From an uncultured Dehalococcoidia bacterium (GTDB taxonomy: Bacteria; Chloroflexota; Dehalococcoidia; Lucifugimonadales; CAJWER01), in the NCBI GenBank assembly GCA_958296115.1, contig OY282442.1:62001-126000 (forward strand): DNA of 64,000 nt, written 5' to 3'. The notes under the pieces were generated by a model. The model did not search any database, had not been told where the DNA came from, and saw only the letters and a list, made by a program, of their open reading frames with translations. This document shows positions 53,008 through 60,325 of the stretch, piece after piece. Both the position numbers and the translations under genes were made by a program. Position 1 is the first letter of the stretch. Every line of letters starts with the position of its first letter.

Positions 53008-54393
53008 ATGATTCACAGACCACCGGAAGACCTCCGACTCTGGGATACCTGGATACTCCCAGCCGAGGGCCTGTTCCATCTCTACCATCTGCAGGGACCG
53101 AAAGGCGCCAGCTGGGACTCCCTAGGCCATGCAACGTCCACCGACCTAATCCACTGGGAGCTTCAGGACTCGATACCCACGAGGGGGCCCGAAGGCGCGT
53201 GGGATGCAGGGACTACCCTCACGGGGATGGCATTCCCGCACGATGACGGCTACGCGATGGCCTTCGGGTCCAACGCAACCGGAGACCAGCTCATCGGCGT
53301 CATGTTCTCCGACGACCTCCAGTCGTGGACGAAGCACCCCGCAAACCCCGTCCTGAAACCAGCCCCTCCCTACGTCGAGCGCGACGACTGGCGCGATGCA
53401 TACGTCCATCGCGTCGCCGGGACGTATGAAGCCCTCGTATGCGCCCGGCTCACCACGGGCGAGTCATGCGTCGCGCGGATGCAGTCCACCAACCTCGTGG
53501 ATTGGACAGCCCTCCCGCCCCTCGTCACCCCGGACGCTTGGCAGTGCGAGGTGCCCGAATACTTCAGCATCGGCGGCAAGCATTACGTCATCTTCTCGGT
53601 GGGCAAGAACGTAACCGACGCCTCGCGCAGCGACGGGTCGGGCACCCTCTACATGCTCTCCGACTCCCCCGACGACGGCTACGCGATGCCTGACGCCAAC
53701 ATCCTGCTCGGCTCCGGCTCTGGCCGGCGCGACTGCTACGTTGGCCGAACCATCGAGGCTCACGGCCAGCGGATACTCTACTACCACAACTGCGGCGAAA
53801 GGCCCTCCCTCGGAGCGCCCAAGATAGTCCACCAGAACGAGGACGGCAGCATCGAGCTCCGCTACTGGGACGTCCTCGCCGCCCTGGAGACTGGCGCAGC
53901 CGTGTACGGGCTCGGCGCCGCCCGCAACCTCGGCGCGGGCTGGACACTCGCTGACGACGTCATCAAGGGCGCTGCGTCCGGCTCGCTCCTGCGCGGGACG
54001 CTCGGCCCGCCGCTCGCAGACCTTCACCTGGACTGCGCTATCGAGCTCGCCTCCAACTCCCGCGCCGGGGTGGTGTTCCGGCATGATGACGCAGCCAACC
54101 GCGGCCTCGCCCTCGTGTTGGACGAGCCATCCTCAAGCGTCGAGATAGCGCGACTCACGGGCGGCGAGCTCTCGACCATCGACATCTGGCGCTCCGCCGA
54201 GCCGCTCTCCATGCGGCGCTCCATCCGCGTCTTCGCAAGATCGGAGTTCGCGGATTGCTACCTCGACGACAGGCTCATATTCTCGACAGTCATAGACGAT
54301 GCCCCGCGTTCCGGCAGAGCCGGATTCCTCGTCGCCTCGGGCTCCGCCAGATTCTCGAACCCCCGGCTGGCATCGCTGGAACCCCAGCCCTAG
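53008..54393 (+). CDS. GH32/GH43-like glycoside hydrolase
   Basis: A 461-residue cytosolic protein (no signal peptide). Residues about 5-290 look like a five-bladed beta-propeller of the GH32/68/43 type: LRLWDTWILPAEGLFHLYHL, HATSTDLIHWEL (the conserved S-x-D-x-x-x-W strand), GAWDAGTTLTG, and RDAYVHRVAGTY. The C-terminal third (AIELASNSRAGVVFRHDD to RSGRAGFLVASGSARFSN) resembles the beta-sandwich found in GH32 proteins. An acidic nucleophile is likely the Asp of LWDTW, and the acid/base is likely the Glu in WQCEVPEYF. The sugar substrate is unknown. ATG 53008 follows GGAGCG. It diverges from glmU. Confidence 0.75.
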   Translation: MIHRPPEDLRLWDTWILPAEGLFHLYHLQGPKGASWDSLGHATSTDLIHWELQDSIPTRGPEGAWDAGTTLTGMAFPHDDGYAMAFGSNATGDQLIGVMFSDDLQSWTKHPANPVLKPAPPYVERDDWRDAYVHRVAGTYEALVCARLTTGESCVARMQSTNLVDWTALPPLVTPDAWQCEVPEYFSIGGKHYVIFSVGKNVTDASRSDGSGTLYMLSDSPDDGYAMPDANILLGSGSGRRDCYVGRTIEAHGQRILYYHNCGERPSLGAPKIVHQNEDGSIELRYWDVLAALETGAAVYGLGAARNLGAGWTLADDVIKGAASGSLLRGTLGPPLADLHLDCAIELASNSRAGVVFRHDDAANRGLALVLDEPSSSVEIARLTGGELSTIDIWRSAEPLSMRRSIRVFARSEFADCYLDDRLIFSTVIDDAPRSGRAGFLVASGSARFSNPRLASLEPQP

Positions 54394-54419
54394 TTCAATG
54401 TAGTCTTGGCGTACTGAGT

Positions 54420-54486
54420 CCCCTCTCCCATCGAGGGAGAGGGGATGAGGCAGGACTGCCTCCCGTCATATTGAATGGACGGAGTA
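54420..54486 (+). repeat. Palindromic intergenic repeat with GATGGACGGAG-type tail
   Basis: CCCTCTCCC (54421-54429) and GGGAGAGGG (54435-54443) form a hairpin arm with a 5-nt loop, followed by GATGAGGCAGGACTGCCTCC and GTCATATTGAATGGACGGAG. The same unit is at 33.85-33.92 kb; halves occur at 20.2 and 22.5 kb. It lies in the gap between convergent genes. Confidence 0.7.
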
Positions 54487-54500
54487 GTGGGATGGCGGCT

Positions 54501-55214
54501 CTAGGCTTTGCCGCGCATCTCCTTGAACTTTGCATGGGTCATGCCCGGCTGCTCGTATAGCTCGAACAGCTTCCGCTCCTGCTCTCGGATGGCATGGGCT
54601 TGCTCCAGCACCGCCTTCGGATCCGTCCCATGCGGAATCTTCGCGCATCCATCTAGGTCTGCGACTATGACCTCGCCCGGATGCACCAGCAGACGGCCCA
54701 CCACTATCGGCCTGTTGACGGAGACCAGGTTGAAGACGCCGTGCCCAGGGACCCTGCCCGTTCCCCAGATAGGCAGGCTCGCCTCTTCGATCCCGGCAAG
54801 GTCGCGTATCGAGCCCTGGACCACCGCGCCGGTGACGCCGAGCATCCGGTGACGCCTTGCCATCCCATCCCCGAACGCGGCGCCCCGGCCGGGCTGGGTG
54901 TCCACGTCCTTCATCACGGCGACGATAGGCCCCGGCGTTGCATCCAAGACGTCGTAGTATTCATCCCAGGGTATCGCGGGGGAGTCGGGGTCGTTCGTCG
55001 TTACCTCAGCCGTAACCGCCCTGCCGACCACCCTCCCAAGCTCCGGGAGCATGGACACTATCTCCGGCCCCGTATAGTTCATGGGAACGCCGCCCTTGGA
55101 CTCCAGCTCGCGTCCTCCCTGGCTCCCGCCCATGCTCGCCACCACCGCGTTGAACACGGTCGCGGAATCGAACTCCTTGAGCGCCTCGAGCGCGCCGCGC
55201 GATACTGCTTCCAT
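54501..55214 (-). CDS. RraA/HMG-aldolase family protein
   Basis: RraA-like proteins include regulators of RNase E and 4-hydroxy-4-methyl-2-oxoglutarate aldolases. The 237-residue protein has the fold's core: GRAVTAEVTTNDPD, AAFGDGMARRHRMLGVTGAV, then QGSIRDLAGI, where the metal-binding and catalytic R-D is intact, and VVGRLLVHPGEVIVADLDG. The intact motif and catabolic neighbours favour an aldolase or decarboxylase. It converges with the GH32-like gene through the repeat at 54.4 kb, and its start is 46 bp downstream of the 55260-56432 gene on the same strand. Confidence 0.82.
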   Translation of the reverse strand: MEAVSRGALEALKEFDSATVFNAVVASMGGSQGGRELESKGGVPMNYTGPEIVSMLPELGRVVGRAVTAEVTTNDPDSPAIPWDEYYDVLDATPGPIVAVMKDVDTQPGRGAAFGDGMARRHRMLGVTGAVVQGSIRDLAGIEEASLPIWGTGRVPGHGVFNLVSVNRPIVVGRLLVHPGEVIVADLDGCAKIPHGTDPKAVLEQAHAIREQERKLFELYEQPGMTHAKFKEMRGKA

Positions 55215-55259
55215 CGTAACCTCCAGGTTGGTTCCGTTTGCCGACGTGATTATACCCGC

Positions 55260-56432
55260 TCATTGGGTCTCGGCTCCCTCCGAGGGACGCGGGCCCAGCG
55301 AGGTTATCCGCGTCGTCAGCGACCTCCGGGCGCGGTCGTATTCGCCCTTGTCCATCCCGCCCGCCTCGAACTTGGCGTCGAGTCTCGCCAGCTCGCGGAT
55401 GAGGCCAACCCGGCCCGCCGAGGACTCGGCGCGAGCGGCTTTGCGGCTCAACAACGCAAAGCCGAGCAGCGCAGCCATCACCAGCCCAAGTCCAACGACC
55501 GCCGCGTATTCGAGTGGGAGAGCGCCAATGGCCTGCCGGGCGCGGTCCATCCCGCTCGCCTGCGGCAGCGCCTCCAGCCGGATGTCCACCCGCGCGCCGC
55601 GCCCAATGTCAGCGCTCTCCACCAGCTGATACGGCGTGTTCCCTATCGTAACCCGCTCCACCTCGCCCGCCTCGCCGCTCAGCGCCGCAACCTCTTCTGG
55701 GACGAGTATCCTCAGCTTGTCCGCGCCGTACCGCAGTGTCTTGGTGAGCTCCAGCTCGCCGCCGTCGTATGGGAAGTAGTACCCGTACATCACCTCGTGC
55801 TCGCCGGGCGGCACGGGCGAGGTCAGCGCGAACCCGCGGTCCACCTGCAGCACGTCGGCCCCAATCAGAGCCGTATCGACCGTGAGTCCCTGCGCCCCAG
55901 GCGGCAGCCCGAATCGCAAGAGCTGCATGGGGCCCGACCCCGGTATGTACGTCCGGTCGCTGGAGTTGACCAGCCTGACGATTTCGAGTGCCCATAGCGT
56001 CTGCGAAGCCTTGTCCGCGCGCGCGAATAGAAGCGACGCGCTCGACGCCGCCAACAGCCCCTCATCCTCGGACGCCTCGTATACCGTAACCATGACGGGA
56101 TCCGCCCGCCCCTCGGCTATCTGCACTATCACGCCGTAGGTCGCCCGCTGGTACCGCACCGAAATCCCCAGCCTCTCCCCTTCGCGAGGCGCCGCCGCGT
56201 CGAACCGGAATCGCCCCTCCTCGTCCGTCGCCGTTCCAACCTCGTACTCCGGCCCTACGCTGCTCACCAAGAAGACGTCGAGGCCCGGCCCGACGTCGAG
56301 CCCGGTGGAGCCGTTCAGGACCCTGCCCTCGACGGTTACGCTGTCCCGCTCGGACTGCGCCGACGCCGGGCCAGCCGCGGCTGCGAGCGTCATCGCCGCC
56401 AGCAGGAACAGGGCGCAAGCCCGCCCTATCAC
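55260..56432 (-). CDS. Signal-peptide membrane protein with carboxypeptidase-regulatory-like domain
   Basis: Beginning at GTG 56432, the 390-aa product has a signal peptide (VIGRACALFLLAAMTLAAAA with cleavage near PASAQ), an extracytoplasmic domain with a CarboxypepD_reg-like beta-sandwich (VEGRVLNGSTG and then DEEGRFRFDA), further beta-rich domains to about residue 310, one membrane helix (LEYAAVVGLGLVMAALLGFALL) and a short C-terminal SHOCT-like segment (LARLDAKFEAGGMDKGEYD). The start overlaps the previous gene's stop (GTGA), so translation is coupled. Position at the end of the ccm block suggests a role in cytochrome maturation or envelope assembly, but no named family was recognised. Confidence 0.65.
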   Translation of the reverse strand: MIGRACALFLLAAMTLAAAAGPASAQSERDSVTVEGRVLNGSTGLDVGPGLDVFLVSSVGPEYEVGTATDEEGRFRFDAAAPREGERLGISVRYQRATYGVIVQIAEGRADPVMVTVYEASEDEGLLAASSASLLFARADKASQTLWALEIVRLVNSSDRTYIPGSGPMQLLRFGLPPGAQGLTVDTALIGADVLQVDRGFALTSPVPPGEHEVMYGYYFPYDGGELELTKTLRYGADKLRILVPEEVAALSGEAGEVERVTIGNTPYQLVESADIGRGARVDIRLEALPQASGMDRARQAIGALPLEYAAVVGLGLVMAALLGFALLSRKAARAESSAGRVGLIRELARLDAKFEAGGMDKGEYDRARRSLTTRITSLGPRPSEGAETQ

Positions 56433-56797
56433 TTCTCTTCCTCCGGCTCGTCTTGTCCTAGGAGTCCCTCGCGCACCCGCTTCACCTCTTCCTCCATGCC
56501 CATGAGCAGCTCGGCCTCCTGGCCCGCCTCTACGTCCAGCGCCTTGAGCGCGAGCGCCGCCTCTGTCATGTACTGGTCGCGCAGCGTCCGATAGTCCTCC
56601 TCGCCCAGGATGCCGATCGAGCGTTCGAGCTCCGCGCTGCGGAGGCCGGCCAGCGCGGAGTCCCACATCCTGCTAAGCTCCTCGTTCTCAGCCGTCTCGC
56701 CGCCCAGGGCCTCGCCCAAGTCGCCCCCCCGGATGAACGGGTACAGTATGGCGGCGAGCGGTATAGCGGCCAGGACCAGGGCTATCAGTATCAGCAA
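56429..56797 (-). CDS. Small membrane protein of the ccm cluster (CcmI-like)
   Basis: From TTG 56797 the 122-aa product has one N-terminal membrane helix (ILIALVLAAIPLAAILYPFI) and a helical tail rich in Glu/Leu (LSRMWDSALAGLRSAELERS), ending EEVKRVREGLLGQDEPEEEK. CGGAGG lies 5-7 bp upstream of the TTG, and longer in-frame readings run into the ccmF 3' end as Arg-rich shadow. Its size and place after ccmF match the N-terminal part of CcmI (cytochrome c chaperone), but the TPR domain of full CcmI is missing. The start overlaps nothing, and the next gene overlaps its stop. Confidence 0.6.
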   Translation of the reverse strand: MLILIALVLAAIPLAAILYPFIRGGDLGEALGGETAENEELSRMWDSALAGLRSAELERSIGILGEEDYRTLRDQYMTEAALALKALDVEAGQEAELLMGMEEEVKRVREGLLGQDEPEEEK

Positions 56798-56816
56798 CGC
56801 GCCCTCCGAGTTGTCG

Positions 56817-58799
56817 TCACGCTCTCGCCGTCTCCGGACGCGCCGGCGCAGGCAGCTTTGAGGGGGCCGGCTCGCGCTTGGGCCAGAGGGCAAGCAACGT
56901 CCCCAGCGCGAACAGCGGCCCGGACGCCCACATCCACCAGACCAGGGGGTTGACGTATACGCGGAACACCGCGCGGCCACCCTCCTCGAACTCGGACGGC
57001 ACAATATAGAAATCCTCCAACGGCGTGCTCCGTATTGCCGCCCGGGTCGAGGACATCCTGAATTCGCGGTAGAACGACCTGCGGGCCCGCATCGAGCCCA
57101 GGTCGCTCCCATTCACGCTCGCCGCGAACTCGGCTACCACCTCGTCCCTATCCGAGTATCGAGACCTGTCGAATCCCACGTACTGGAAAGTGTATCTTCC
57201 AAGAGACCGGCTATCGCCAGGCTCCATCGAAAAGTCCCGCTGAACCTCGTAGAACGAGGACCCGACCGCGCCTATGGCGAGCATAGAGATCGCCAGGTGG
57301 ACGACGTATCCCCCGTAGCGGGGCCGATTTCCCGACAGCAGCCTCCCAAACGCAACGGGGTAGCTCTCGCCTTTCCTGTGCCGCGACCTCGTTCCACGCG
57401 CCCACTCATGCGCTATGCCCGCAACGGCAATCACGACAACCGCAACCGCGGCCAGCGCCACAGGCCGATGCACTCCAGCAACGACGAGAGCGGCGACTGT
57501 GACCGCGGCCGCGCCTATCGGAACCCGCAGTGCCTTGATAACGAGCAGCCAGGTCGCGCGCCTCCACGGCAGCAGCGGCCCGACACCCATGAGCAGCACG
57601 AGCGCCAGCATGACAGGCCCGTTCACACGGTTGAAGAAGGGTTCGCCGACCGTGATGGTAACATCTTGGGAGGCTTGGCTTATGACCGGATAGACGGTGC
57701 CCCAGAGAGTGGCGAAGGCCACCGCGAGGAACAGGACGTTCTGCGCCAGGAACGCGCTCTCCCGCGATAGCATCGAGTCCAGGGACTCGCGGCTCTTCAG
57801 CGTATTCATGCGCCACGCAAACGCGGCCAGGGAGCCTAGCAGCGTGAAGCCCATGAACGCCAGGAACAGCCATCCCATCGTCGATTGCGCGAACGAGTGT
57901 ACAGAGGGCACAGGGCCGCCGCGATTGATGAACATTCCCATCTGCGCCAGCGTGAAGGCCACGGTTACTAGGACGATGTTCCATCCCCGAAACATCCCCC
58001 GGCGCTTCTGGACCATTATCGAGTGGACGAACGCCGTCATCGCCAGCCACGGCATCAGCGCCGAGTTCTCCACGGGGTCCCATGCCCAATAGCCCCCCCA
58101 GCCGAGTATGGTGTACGCCCACCAGCTCCCCAGCAGCAGCCCTATAGTCAGTATCAGCCAGGAGACCATCCCCCACGCGCGGCCTATGTCAACCCACTCG
58201 TCCCGCCCTCCGCGGCCAGCCAGCAACGCCCCCATCGCAATGCTGAACGGGAGAGCTACCGAGATCAGCCCCGCCATCTGCATCGGCGGGTGGATGAACA
58301 TGCCGAAGTGGACCAGCAGCGGGTTGATGCCCTGTCCGTCCGGGGGTATGAACGGCAGCCGCTCCAATGGGTTCGCCAAGAAGGTGATGACCCCCAGGAA
58401 GAAGGCGAGCGTCAGCGCCATCAGCCCCGTACTGTAGGGCGCCGTCTGCTTCAGCTTCGATGCAAGTCCGCGGACCGCCGCGACCGATATGAGCGAGAAT
58501 ACGAAGGCGATGAACAGCAGCGAGCCGGCGTTGCCCGCGTAGAACGCCACCCAGGTGTACGCCGCGGGCATCGCGCGGTTGCTGTTCTCGGCCACGTACC
58601 GGACCGAGAAGTCCTGGCTCACGAACGCATACACGAGCGCCGCTGTCGCTATCGCCAGCAGCGCGGGGACGGTGTAGAACCCGTACCGAGCGCTCAGCGC
58701 AAGCGCGGGCGCTCGCCGCCATCCGCCCAGCAGCGAGCCGGCCCCCGCATAGGCGGCCGCAAGCATGGCGATAGGCAGCGCGAGGGCGCCGGCGTCCAC
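56817..58799 (-). CDS. ccmF: Cytochrome c-type biogenesis protein CcmF
   Basis: CcmF is the membrane heme lyase core that attaches heme to apocytochromes c. The 660-residue protein has about 14 membrane helices and the tryptophan-rich WWD domain GWGGYWAWDPVENSALM, with PWLAMTAFVHS after it. The conserved heme-ligand His residues can be expected in VHFGMFIHPPMQM and the HSIMVQKRRGMFRGWN region. A C-terminal extracytoplasmic domain (after SFYEVQRDFSMEPG) precedes the last helix (VWWMWASGPLFALGTLLALW). The start chosen is GTG 58799; a TTG at 58805 overlaps the ccmH stop. CcmE and CcmABC are not in this window. Confidence 0.92.
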   Translation of the reverse strand: MDAGALALPIAMLAAAYAGAGSLLGGWRRAPALALSARYGFYTVPALLAIATAALVYAFVSQDFSVRYVAENSNRAMPAAYTWVAFYAGNAGSLLFIAFVFSLISVAAVRGLASKLKQTAPYSTGLMALTLAFFLGVITFLANPLERLPFIPPDGQGINPLLVHFGMFIHPPMQMAGLISVALPFSIAMGALLAGRGGRDEWVDIGRAWGMVSWLILTIGLLLGSWWAYTILGWGGYWAWDPVENSALMPWLAMTAFVHSIMVQKRRGMFRGWNIVLVTVAFTLAQMGMFINRGGPVPSVHSFAQSTMGWLFLAFMGFTLLGSLAAFAWRMNTLKSRESLDSMLSRESAFLAQNVLFLAVAFATLWGTVYPVISQASQDVTITVGEPFFNRVNGPVMLALVLLMGVGPLLPWRRATWLLVIKALRVPIGAAAVTVAALVVAGVHRPVALAAVAVVVIAVAGIAHEWARGTRSRHRKGESYPVAFGRLLSGNRPRYGGYVVHLAISMLAIGAVGSSFYEVQRDFSMEPGDSRSLGRYTFQYVGFDRSRYSDRDEVVAEFAASVNGSDLGSMRARRSFYREFRMSSTRAAIRSTPLEDFYIVPSEFEEGGRAVFRVYVNPLVWWMWASGPLFALGTLLALWPKREPAPSKLPAPARPETARA

Positions 58800-58801
58800 T
58801 A

Positions 58802-59317
58802 TCAACGGCCGGCCCCCGCGTCCCGCCGATCGTCGGCCAGCAGCGCAGCCTCCACCCGGGCGGCGTACTCTCCGCGTTCGTCCGCGGACATCCGGACCTC
58901 TATGGACTCGGCGCGTCCGGAGCGGGGACGCGCCATCAGCCGCACCACCAGATACAGCGCCGCCAGGGCCAGCGCTATGCCCACGGGCGGAATGATCCAC
59001 ACCGCCAGGTGTACGCCCTGGGCCGGCGGTTCCAGCAACACGCTAGGCCCGTACCGTTCAACGAAGAACCGCTTGACCTGTCCATCGCGCCAGCCCTCGC
59101 GCAGCTTTTCGTCCACCACTCCGCGCATCTGGACCGCCAGTGGATGCTGCGACTGGTCAATAGACTCGCCAGGGCACACCGGGCACATCACCGACCTGTT
59201 GATCTCCTGCGCCCTCCGCTCCAGATCCGGGACCTCCCCCTGCGCCGAGCACGAGACGGCGGCGACGGCGGCCAGCGCGATCAGGAGCGGCGATAGGAAT
59301 GTGCGGTAGCTGCTCAA
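58802..59317 (-). CDS. ccmH: Cytochrome c maturation protein CcmH
   Basis: CcmH reduces the CxxCH cysteines of apocytochrome c. This 171-aa protein has an N-terminal signal or anchor (LIALAAVAAVSC), the redox motif VMCPVCPGESIDQSQ (CPVC), REGWRDGQVKRFFVERYGPSVLLEPP, and a C-terminal helix (LAVWIIPPVGIALALAALYL) followed by a short cytosolic tail. The signal ends in a lipobox-like VSC. TTG 59317 is the annotated start. Its stop lies 2 bp from the ccmF start on the same strand, so the two are co-translated. Confidence 0.9.
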   Translation of the reverse strand: MSSYRTFLSPLLIALAAVAAVSCSAQGEVPDLERRAQEINRSVMCPVCPGESIDQSQHPLAVQMRGVVDEKLREGWRDGQVKRFFVERYGPSVLLEPPAQGVHLAVWIIPPVGIALALAALYLVVRLMARPRSGRAESIEVRMSADERGEYAARVEAALLADDRRDAGAGR

Positions 59318-59456
59318 TAGCTTATTCCAGATTATATCAGGCTGTCGGTCGAGCCGCCTGCGCTAATTCGCCCGCCGAGTCCAAACGACGGGAAATGCCC
59401 GCGTCAGGCTGGGCCGCGGCAGCGAGATAGGCTCCTTTCACGGCGTTGCCGCGCCG

Positions 59457-60293
59457 TCAACCGGCCCATCTGTCGAGGCCGATTATCGCCTGGCCGCCGC
59501 CGAAGCCCCGGAAGCCTCCGCCGCTGCGCCCAACGCTCGATGACCTGATGGCGCCGCTGCGGTTGGTCGAGCCCCACGAGCTCCGCACCCCCGTCGAGCT
59601 GCTCCTGTATGCGCCGCTGGACTGCTGGGTAGCCCGGTAGCTCGTCCTCGCGGAGCTGAGGTTCTGGCCCGCCGAGTTGTAGCGGGAGGACGCGAAGCCT
59701 GTCCGCTGGCTCGTGAAGTATCGGCTGTTCTGCGATACCTGGCTGCGGTAGCCCGACGTGCCTCGGTAGTTGTCCCGGTACGTGTTCAGGGTTCCGCGGG
59801 CGTACAGGGGCGGCGTGTAGTAATAGTAGCCGAGGGGAGAGATGGTCGAGATGAGCATGTACGTGAACAGGAAGTTGCCCGCTCCGAAGCTGTTGTGGTA
59901 GTACGAGTTCGCGCCGTAGCCCCGCATCTCGTGCTCCTCGTTACGCTTCACGATGTCGAAGAGCTTGTCGTCATTCGCATCGTCGATCTCGTAGTTCCCG
60001 TTCAGGTCCTCCCAGCCCTCCAGCACAAGGGCGTCCGGGTCCTGCCGGGCGCGGACAAGGACGAGGCCGTCTCCCTCGTATATCTCGTTGACCCGCTTCT
60101 CGAAGTCGGTCGCGCTCTCGGAGTCCTCGAACGCCTTCTGCACGTCGTCGAGGTTGATGCGGCCGGCCGCTCCGTCCGTTGCGGCCCATTCATCGTAGGA
60201 TGGCCCCGAGCTGCACGCCGCAATGACGGGGCCAGCCGCTATCAATGCTCCGGCCGCCGCCCTCGCGCTCAATCTCGCCGTCTTCTTGTTCAT
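59457..60293 (-). CDS. Secreted lipoprotein with Ser/Gly/Arg/Tyr-rich tail
   Basis: The 278-aa product has a lipoprotein signal (ALIAAGPVIAAC) and an N-terminal acidic domain of about 110 residues (INLDDVQKAFEDSESATDFE, then EGDGLVLVRARQDPDALVLE), which looks folded. The C-terminal half is low-complexity, rich in Ser, Gly, Arg, Tyr and Asn (for example SSTGVRSSWGSTNRSGAIRS), of the kind found in flexible surface or aggregation-prone segments. A GGAGG lies upstream of ATG 60293, which is preferred to an in-frame start at 60329. It follows the SecA-like gene by 32 bp and is probably translated from the same mRNA. Function unknown. Confidence 0.7.
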   Translation of the reverse strand: MNKKTARLSARAAAGALIAAGPVIAACSSGPSYDEWAATDGAAGRINLDDVQKAFEDSESATDFEKRVNEIYEGDGLVLVRARQDPDALVLEGWEDLNGNYEIDDANDDKLFDIVKRNEEHEMRGYGANSYYHNSFGAGNFLFTYMLISTISPLGYYYYTPPLYARGTLNTYRDNYRGTSGYRSQVSQNSRYFTSQRTGFASSRYNSAGQNLSSARTSYRATQQSSGAYRSSSTGVRSSWGSTNRSGAIRSSSVGRSGGGFRGFGGGQAIIGLDRWAG

Positions 60294-60325
60294 CGCAATC
60301 CCTCCGTTCGGATCCCTGAACCGGA

